Shown here: positions 58,711 through 64,000 of the stretch, piece after piece
Layout of the letters: each line of letters begins with the position of its first letter
Position numbering within the stretch: position 1 is the first letter of the stretch
Source: SOIA01 sp964346585
GTDB taxonomy: Bacteria > Acidobacteriota > Aminicenantia > Aminicenantales > Aminicenantaceae
DNA length: 64,000 nucleotides
Assembly (NCBI GenBank): GCA_964346585.1
Contig: CAYFVQ010000121.1
Coordinates: forward strand, 1 to 64,000
Direction: 5' to 3'
Notes under the pieces: model-generated
Database searches by the model: none
What the model was told of the DNA's origin: nothing
What the model saw: the letters and a program-made list of their open reading frames with translations, nothing else
Program-made: the position numbers and the translations under genes

Positions 58711-60478
58711 TGTCCTCACTCGTTACCTTCTTCTGGTCCAATCCTTTGAATACGTTATCGATCTCCATGTATATTTCAAGAATGCCCGGGTCTTCTTCAG
58801 GAAGGAATTTCATCTTGGAAATTTTCTCCCTCACTTCCAGAGCTAAAATCTCTTCCAAGCTCTTCCCATCGGCAAGAGCACTCATTCCCGAACGGTGAAA
58901 ATGAATGATTGTCCGCAGCATCAAATACTGCATTCTCAATGAGGTGTATGTGTCCTGGGGATGGAAGGCGTTTTGGTGGAGAAAATCTTCTCGGATAGAG
59001 CGCGCAGATTCTAGAATAAGCCTGTCTCTGGCCGAAAGGGATTCCACGCCGACGAGACGGGCGATCTCCTGCAGCTCGGATTCTTCCTCCAAGAGCTGCA
59101 TGGCTTCCTGGCGAAGGGTAACGAACTCTTCAGCGACCTGGGAGTTTAAATAGTCCTTGATATTCTCCACATACAGAGAATAACTCAAAAGCCAGTTGAT
59201 CGCCGGGAAATGCCGCATGTTGGCAAGTCTGTCATCCAGAGCCCAGAAGACCTTGACCACTTTCAGTGTGGCTTGAACAACCGGGTCCGAAAGGTCTCCC
59301 CCTGGCGGAGAAACCGCTCCCATAACGCTCAGGGCTCCGATTCGATTGTCCGAGCCTAAACAGACCACTTTCCCGGCCCGCTCGTAGAATTCAGCGATGC
59401 GGCTGGCCAGGTAGGCGGGATAAGCTTCCTCTCCTGGCATTTCCTCCATCCGTCCGGAGATTTCTCTCAAGGCTTCTGCCCATCGGCTGGAAGAATCGGC
59501 CATTAGGGCCACAGAATACCCCATATCCCTGAAGTACTCCGCGATGGTCATGCCTGTATAAATCGAAGCTTCCCGTGCCGCCACAGGCATGTTCGATGTA
59601 TTGGCGATTATGACTGTCCTCTCCATGAGAGGACGGCCAGTATGAGGGTCTTCAAGCTCCGGGAAACTAAGGAGCAGGTCAGCCACCTCATTTCCTCTCT
59701 CCCCACAAGCCACAAAAACAATAATCTGGGCGTCTGACCATTTCGCCAGCTGGTGCTGGACCACAGTTTTTCCGCTGCCGAATGGGCCCGGAACACATCC
59801 CGTTCCTCCCTTGGCAAGAGGAAAGAGTGTATCCAAGACTCTCTGTCCTGTGGTCAGTGGCTCGTCTGGCATCAACCGCTCATGAACTTCTCTGTTTCTG
59901 CGGATCGACCACGTTTGAAACATCTTGACTTCTTTGACTTCCTGTCCAGTTTCTATTTTGGCTATGGGTTCTTCCACCAAGAATTTTCCTTTTTTGATCT
60001 CCGCAATTTTGCCTGACAATCCCACAGGAACCATGATTTTATGTTTAAGGAGTGGAGTCTCCTGGACTTCTCCCAAAAAATCCCCCTCTTTAACTTCCTG
60101 GCCTTTCTTGACAAGTGGAACAAATTCCCAATTTCTCTTCCGATCCAGAGGCGGTACTTCGACACCTCGAGTAACGAAATCACCCTCTGCGCTCCTGATA
60201 ATATCCAATGGACGTTGGATGCCGTCGTAAACGGAGCTTATTAGACCTGGACCCAATTCCACGCTCAAGGGTAGTCCGGTTAAAAACACGGGTTCTTCCG
60301 GACCGATTCCTGTGGTATCCTCGTAGACTTGGATAAAGGCCAGGTCCTCTCTGAGTTCGATAACCTCTCCTATAAGCCCGAGCTCTCCGATCTTCACCAT
60401 ATCGTACATTTTGGCGCCTAAACAACCTGAGGCAACAACGAGTGGCCCCGCCACACGAATGATCTTACCTTGTTTCAT
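58703..60478 (-). CDS. atpA: V/A-type ATP synthase catalytic subunit A
   Basis: Catalytic subunit that hydrolyses or makes ATP. 591 residues with the V-type non-homologous insert (about 110-190). The P-loop is GPFGSGKTVVQHQLAKW (about 228-237), with Walker B region VYVACGERGNEV-like (FVACGERGNEVADL), SSRWAEALREISGRMEEMPGEEAYPAYL and SPPGGDLSDPVVQ. The start at 60478 overlaps the F subunit by 14 bases. Full length for the family. Confidence 0.98.
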   Translation of the reverse strand: MKQGKIIRVAGPLVVASGCLGAKMYDMVKIGELGLIGEVIELREDLAFIQVYEDTTGIGPEEPVFLTGLPLSVELGPGLISSVYDGIQRPLDIIRSAEGDFVTRGVEVPPLDRKRNWEFVPLVKKGQEVKEGDFLGEVQETPLLKHKIMVPVGLSGKIAEIKKGKFLVEEPIAKIETGQEVKEVKMFQTWSIRRNREVHERLMPDEPLTTGQRVLDTLFPLAKGGTGCVPGPFGSGKTVVQHQLAKWSDAQIIVFVACGERGNEVADLLLSFPELEDPHTGRPLMERTVIIANTSNMPVAAREASIYTGMTIAEYFRDMGYSVALMADSSSRWAEALREISGRMEEMPGEEAYPAYLASRIAEFYERAGKVVCLGSDNRIGALSVMGAVSPPGGDLSDPVVQATLKVVKVFWALDDRLANMRHFPAINWLLSYSLYVENIKDYLNSQVAEEFVTLRQEAMQLLEEESELQEIARLVGVESLSARDRLILESARSIREDFLHQNAFHPQDTYTSLRMQYLMLRTIIHFHRSGMSALADGKSLEEILALEVREKISKMKFLPEEDPGILEIYMEIDNVFKGLDQKKVTSEDNV

Positions 60479-60806
60479 CTTCTCCTCTTTTCTTAACTAA
60501 AGAATCTGAACCTGTCGCCTTAATGGCCAGCTCTCCCATCACTCTCTCGAGGTGATCGGTGACCTTCCTGTAGTCAGAAAATCCCACCACCACAGGACAA
60601 AACTTCTCCCTTAAAGCGTCTCTCTCCTTCTCTAAAGACTCAAACAGATTTTCGTCTAAAAAACAGAGGGCGAAATTTTCCTCCTCAAGGGTTTTAAAGA
60701 TTTTTTTGGCTTCTTCCAGGGTCTTTGGAGAAAAAACTTTCATTCCTAAGACACGTAACGGAAAGACGATGTCAGCCTCTCCCATGACAGCGATTTTATC
60801 AAACAT
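60465..60806 (-). CDS. atpF: V/A-type ATP synthase subunit F
   Basis: Small central-stalk subunit, 113 residues. A Rossmann-like fold begins KIAVMGEADIVFPLRVLGMKVF and continues with NFALCFLDENLFESL, close to the usual GDxDTVxGFRLAG pattern of the family but divergent. Position between C and A, with overlaps of 8 and 14 bases, fixes the identity. Confidence 0.9.
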   Translation of the reverse strand: MFDKIAVMGEADIVFPLRVLGMKVFSPKTLEEAKKIFKTLEEENFALCFLDENLFESLEKERDALREKFCPVVVGFSDYRKVTDHLERVMGELAIKATGSDSLVKKRGEDETR

Positions 60807-61584
60807 AGGTTGCGCTTATCCTTTTCTTGAGTAATTCATTCGGAATCTGGTTGATTTTCCCGATCCCGAGAAGTCTCACAAGCCTTAACTCTCTTTTTTT
60901 TGCCAATCCATAAGCCAAAACCGGTTCTGGCCCAAACACGATGTATTTAGCCTTTTTCAAGAAGGTTATCAAAAAATCCTCAATTCCGCGTTCAAGGTCG
61001 AGGAAAGTCTCTCGTTCTGCCAGTGCATCCGCAGCGCTTGTCCAGAGATCTTTATACGGAGTGGCCTGAAGCTTCTCCCCGACTTCGGCGAAGGAAAGTT
61101 CAAAACACTGCCGTATGAATTGACTCTCCAGAAAACCACCCTCAAGAATCAAGCTTTCAAATTTTTCTCTGGGGAGACCCGAATATTTTGCACGGAATAA
61201 GATTTTCAGATTATTCAGATCAAGCCTATGCCGAATGTAGTCATGAAAAAAGGAGTAGCCTGTCCTCTTGATCACAGTGACTATCTCTCCAGGATTCTCT
61301 TCTTCATGAAACACCTTCAGGAGATCTTCCTCGATCATGATTTCTCTCATTAAGCGTCGCACTTCCTCCCCCTCTTTTTCAATGTATTCATCCAGCTCGT
61401 CCGAATCCTTGATTTGAACCATTTCATCCGAAAATTTCCCGGCATCAAAAATCACCTTCAAAGCACTGGCCATGTCTTTTTCCTCAGAGGCTTCTTTAAA
61501 AACTGCCTGCTCGACCAAATCTTTTTCAAGTGCACGTATCCGACCGACTGCATAGGCATAGCTGAGTCTGGACGGCTTTTTCAT
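60799..61584 (-). CDS. atpC: V/A-type ATP synthase subunit C
   Basis: Funnel-shaped adaptor between the rotor ring and central stalk. 261 residues, helical, shorter than the ~320-350 of many bacterial homologues. Recognisable parts are YAYAVGRIRALEKDLV at the N-terminus, RHRLDLNNLKILFRAKYSGL in the middle and the C-terminal EPVLAYGLAKKRELRLVRLLGIGKIN, which matches the PF01992 end block. The start overlaps the E subunit by 4 bases. Confidence 0.9.
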   Translation of the reverse strand: MKKPSRLSYAYAVGRIRALEKDLVEQAVFKEASEEKDMASALKVIFDAGKFSDEMVQIKDSDELDEYIEKEGEEVRRLMREIMIEEDLLKVFHEEENPGEIVTVIKRTGYSFFHDYIRHRLDLNNLKILFRAKYSGLPREKFESLILEGGFLESQFIRQCFELSFAEVGEKLQATPYKDLWTSAADALAERETFLDLERGIEDFLITFLKKAKYIVFGPEPVLAYGLAKKRELRLVRLLGIGKINQIPNELLKKRISATYV

Positions 61585-61997
61585 ATTCCCAAGATCTCGA
61601 CGATTTCGTTTTCCAGCCTGGAGCGGAGCTCTTCTTTTAATCTGGCCTCATCAAAGGATTCTTCTCTTTCTCCCTCTTTCGTTATGATGGTCCTCTTCAG
61701 GCCTTTTTCCCCGAGGATCTTTCTCTGGAAGGCTTTCTCCATAACTTCCTGGATGAGCTCTTTTTTCCGAGAAAGGATGATGATTTTCGTCTCTAACCGG
61801 GCCTGTGTGATGAGGCGACTCGCCTCCAACTGACCCTTTCTTTTTGCTTCGTCTACCAGCTCATCTGCCAATTCTGCTGCATTCTTTTCCGCCTCTTCCT
61901 TGATCTTTCCTGCTTTCTCGCGGCTCTCGACAAGGATCTTGTCTGCCTCAGCACTCGCATCATCGATAATCTTGTCCAGAATCTTCTCTAAACTCAT
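61581..61997 (-). CDS. atpE: V/A-type ATP synthase subunit E (short)
   Basis: Peripheral stalk subunit. 138 residues, against about 185-200 in most relatives. The N-terminal half is a charged coiled coil (KIIDDASAEADKILVESREKAGKIKEE and onward) and the rest is a reduced globular part ending RSRLENEIVEILGI. Identity rests on this coiled coil and its place between K and C. A stalk partner G/H gene is not seen in the window; it could lie beyond subunit I. Confidence 0.85.
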   Translation of the reverse strand: MSLEKILDKIIDDASAEADKILVESREKAGKIKEEAEKNAAELADELVDEAKRKGQLEASRLITQARLETKIIILSRKKELIQEVMEKAFQRKILGEKGLKRTIITKEGEREESFDEARLKEELRSRLENEIVEILGI

Positions 61998-62011
61998 GGC
62001 TTCTCAATACG

Positions 62012-62485
62012 TTAAAGACTAATCCCATTCAGCAGGAGTATCGTGATGAGCAAACCCAAGACCGCATAGGTCTCAACCAGAGCCGCCATGATGACAGGCT
62101 TCATGAGGTCTTTAGGCTGCTTGGCCACCATGTACACACCTGAAGCACAGACCTTGCCTTGATGGATTCCTGATACAAGCCCGGCCATGGCCACTGGCAG
62201 GCAGGAGATCAGAATCTGCCAGCCCTGAAAGACTGTGGCTGACTTCAATTCTGCTCCGACTAAACCCAGCTTGAGCATAACCAAAAAGGCACTTAAAAAA
62301 CCGTAGATTCCCTGAGTCCCAGGAAGAGCCACCAGTAAGAGAAGGCTTCCGAATTTTTCCGGGTCTTCGCTCATGACTCCACTTGAAGCCTGGCCGGCAA
62401 GTCCGACACCAATGGCTGAGCCAATCCCACCAAACACAACGGCAAGAGCTCCTCCGAAAACAGCAAGAGTGAAACCTAACTCCAT
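62012..62485 (-). CDS. atpK: V/A-type ATP synthase rotor proteolipid subunit K
   Basis: Membrane ring subunit, 157 residues from the ATG at 62485 (AGGAGG 8 bases upstream; a GTG at 62494 lies too close to that site). Four membrane helices form two repeated hairpins. The first hairpin has LPGTQGIYGF and the second GIHQGKVCASG and ALVETYAVLG. The glutamate (E138) plus L54, T57, Q58 and Q109 correspond to the sodium ligands of Enterococcus hirae NtpK. This suggests sodium rather than proton coupling. Confidence 0.95.
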   Translation of the reverse strand: MELGFTLAVFGGALAVVFGGIGSAIGVGLAGQASSGVMSEDPEKFGSLLLLVALPGTQGIYGFLSAFLVMLKLGLVGAELKSATVFQGWQILISCLPVAMAGLVSGIHQGKVCASGVYMVAKQPKDLMKPVIMAALVETYAVLGLLITILLLNGISL

Positions 62486-62523
62486 TTCATCCACCTCCTT
62501 TTATTCTCATCAGACAAATTTAT

Positions 62524-64000
62524 TCAAATAAATTCAACAAATTTACTTTTTAACTCGAAAGGCTTGAACGGGCTCCCTCCGGATTTAAAGAATTTGCTGA
62601 AAAACTCGACAAACTGAAGACGCATGGAATGAACGAAACCCCCTAGAAAGCTGATCGCCAGATTAAACAAATGGCCTCCAGCAAAAATCAAAGCAGCAAC
62701 CAACCAGCCCACCCAAGGGATTCCGAGTGCTGTCTGGCTCAGATTATTCACCACCATAGCAATAACAGTGGTGGCCAGCCCCAGAGCCAGCAGCCGCGAA
62801 TAGGAAAGAACATCGGCTAAATAGCGGGAGATGTCATACAGGCTGTACAACCCCCCGAAAAACCGGGCGAAGGGATTGCGGCTCGGTGAAGCGAAAAAAA
62901 CAATCCCGGCCGCGCCAACAAGGGTAAATATTCCCCAGATGGACCCCATCTTCCCCAGGAATAGAGGAAAGGATGGGAGCAACAGCAACCATCCGCCCTG
63001 GACACATATGGATTGCAGGTAGAGTTTGTTTTTTATGCCGTTGATCAGGTTCAAGAGAGTTCCAAACCAGACTTGGATGAAGCCCAGGACAAGTGCAAGA
63101 TAGAGAAAGGAAAGAGGATCCTGGAGAGGATCCATTACCATGAGCTTCCGAACAGGAAAGCCAAACCACCCCCCGATCAGAGTCCCGAGGATAACAGTTG
63201 ATACTCCAAGAAGCCCCAGCAGTTTCAAGAACTGGCGCAATCCACCCTTTGGTTTTGCGAATTTTAAGTAGAGGAAGCTCAAAAGGGCCACCAACAATCC
63301 ATAGCCGGCTTCACTGACACATAGTCCGACAAACAGGAAGAAAAACGGGGCCAGAGGAAGAGTGGGGTCAAAAGAGCCCCTCTGAGGCAGTCCGTAGAGT
63401 TTTGTGATTAGTTCAAAGGGCTTTCCAGGTTTCGGATTTTCCAGGACGACAGGAGGGTCTTCCTCAGGAAGAGGTTCCCGGAAATAGAGCTCTATCGCTT
63501 CTGAGTATGGCTCGAGTTTGGATTTGAGTTTCTCAATATCTGCAGAGCGAATCCATCCGTCCAGGTAAAAGATCCGTTCTGTCTCTCCCAGCAAACCCGA
63601 TGTCAATACTTTTCCTTTTTCATTCAAAAGGATGTCATGGATGAACATGAGCATTTCGCTCTGCTCTGAAAGTCTCCGGCCTTCCCCATCCAAGTCTTCG
63701 AGCTTTATTCTCTTTTCCTCAATCTCTTGATCAAGCTTCCTCATGACATCCTTGACTGTATCTTCCTCATCTGCCTTCATCAAAACAGGCTCGGTCAAGT
63801 GGTGCGGCATGAAGTTCATCTCTTTAAGAATCCGCTCTAAGGGCTCTTTGTCTTTCTTAAGATAAATGAGTAAAAGATGGAGCCTCCTCTTGTCCCTCTG
63901 TATGACTTCATGCCAGAGGGCTTCCTCCTCAGACATCTTCAGAAAATCTTCATGCTGAGACTGAAGGATTGAGCCAATAATGATTTCAATCGAATCCGTT
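62524..64000 (-). CDS. atpI: V/A-type ATP synthase subunit I (5'-truncated by window end)
   Basis: Membrane stator subunit with ion half-channels. The frame is open to the window edge and so continues upstream; an internal ATG at 63936 is not needed as a start. The visible part has the end of the cytoplasmic arm with coiled coil (LDQEIEEKRIKLEDLDGEG) and then about seven membrane helices: FFFLFVGLCVSEAGYGLL, GTLIGGWFGFP and the arginine helix region SYSRLLALGLATTVIAMVVN. The C-terminal LRLQFVEFFSKFFKSGG block is typical. Normal length is about 600-650, so roughly 130 residues lie outside. Confidence 0.94.
   Translation of the reverse strand, partial: TDSIEIIIGSILQSQHEDFLKMSEEEALWHEVIQRDKRRLHLLLIYLKKDKEPLERILKEMNFMPHHLTEPVLMKADEEDTVKDVMRKLDQEIEEKRIKLEDLDGEGRRLSEQSEMLMFIHDILLNEKGKVLTSGLLGETERIFYLDGWIRSADIEKLKSKLEPYSEAIELYFREPLPEEDPPVVLENPKPGKPFELITKLYGLPQRGSFDPTLPLAPFFFLFVGLCVSEAGYGLLVALLSFLYLKFAKPKGGLRQFLKLLGLLGVSTVILGTLIGGWFGFPVRKLMVMDPLQDPLSFLYLALVLGFIQVWFGTLLNLINGIKNKLYLQSICVQGGWLLLLPSFPLFLGKMGSIWGIFTLVGAAGIVFFASPSRNPFARFFGGLYSLYDISRYLADVLSYSRLLALGLATTVIAMVVNNLSQTALGIPWVGWLVAALIFAGGHLFNLAISFLGGFVHSMRLQFVEFFSKFFKSGGSPFKPFELKSKFVEFI

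Noticed and set aside
1..64000. CRISPR arrays, rRNA genes, prophage or transposase genes
   Set aside because: No regularly spaced short repeats and no matching genes were seen; the repeats present are palindromic and irregularly placed.

Overview
The window looks like a chromosomal segment of a Gram-negative, moderate-GC bacterium. Lipid A genes (lpxK, an lpxL/htrB-type acyltransferase), a phosphoheptose isomerase, Tat and type IV pilus genes, and many Sec signal peptides point to an outer membrane. A V/A-type ATP synthase operon, a B12-dependent methylmalonyl-CoA mutase, a secreted Asp-box (sortilin/VPS10-like) protein and many GGGGAC/GGGGTC-ended intergenic palindromes fit a deep lineage such as Acidobacteriota or Candidatus Aminicenantota. 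That placement is inference from gene content, not phylogeny.

Layout. 1-2.9 kb: a BtuCDF/FecBCDE-like ABC importer with overlapping genes. 3.2-10.4 kb: small membrane and envelope proteins, enolase, methylmalonyl-CoA mutase large subunit, ComEC. 10.9-15.8 kb: secreted proteins of unknown role, including a 1042-residue beta-propeller protein. 16-20.5 kb: lpxK, acyltransferase, a metallo-beta-lactamase-fold hydrolase, RNase PH and UDP-glucuronate decarboxylase. 21-26.7 kb: a flotillin, an unusual aminotransferase fused to a PEPCK/HprK-like domain, and a divergent ATP-type PEP carboxykinase. 26.8-36.6 kb, minus strand: gmhA, plsC, two pilins, and pilR-pilS-pilC-pilT-pilB. 37.1-47.8 kb, minus strand: a small protein, tRNA-Arg and tRNA-Pro, mutL, 3-methyladenine glycosylase, mtaB, purE, purD, a divergent glyA, rpiB and a C-terminal processing protease. 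48-56.6 kb, plus strand: tatA-tatC, a DUF362 protein, aldehyde dehydrogenase, a nucleotide kinase plus dCMP deaminase pair, a secreted double-SIS MurQ-like protein and a NamZ-like muramidase. 56.7-64 kb, minus strand: V-ATPase operon I-K-E-C-F-A-B-D, with subunit I running off the window.

Points of most interest: (i) a two-copy intergenic element with compensatory base changes in several hairpins, suggesting a structured RNA; (ii) the aminotransferase/PEPCK-like fusion next to PEPCK; (iii) a pilus regulon in which a sigma-54 promoter and tandem palindromic sites lie upstream of a pilin, while pilR has only an ACG start and pilB carries an in-frame UAA; (iv) an exported MurQ-like protein overlapping a NamZ-like muramidase; (v) a V-ATPase rotor subunit with a complete sodium-ligand signature. 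No CRISPR array, rRNA, prophage or transposase gene was seen.
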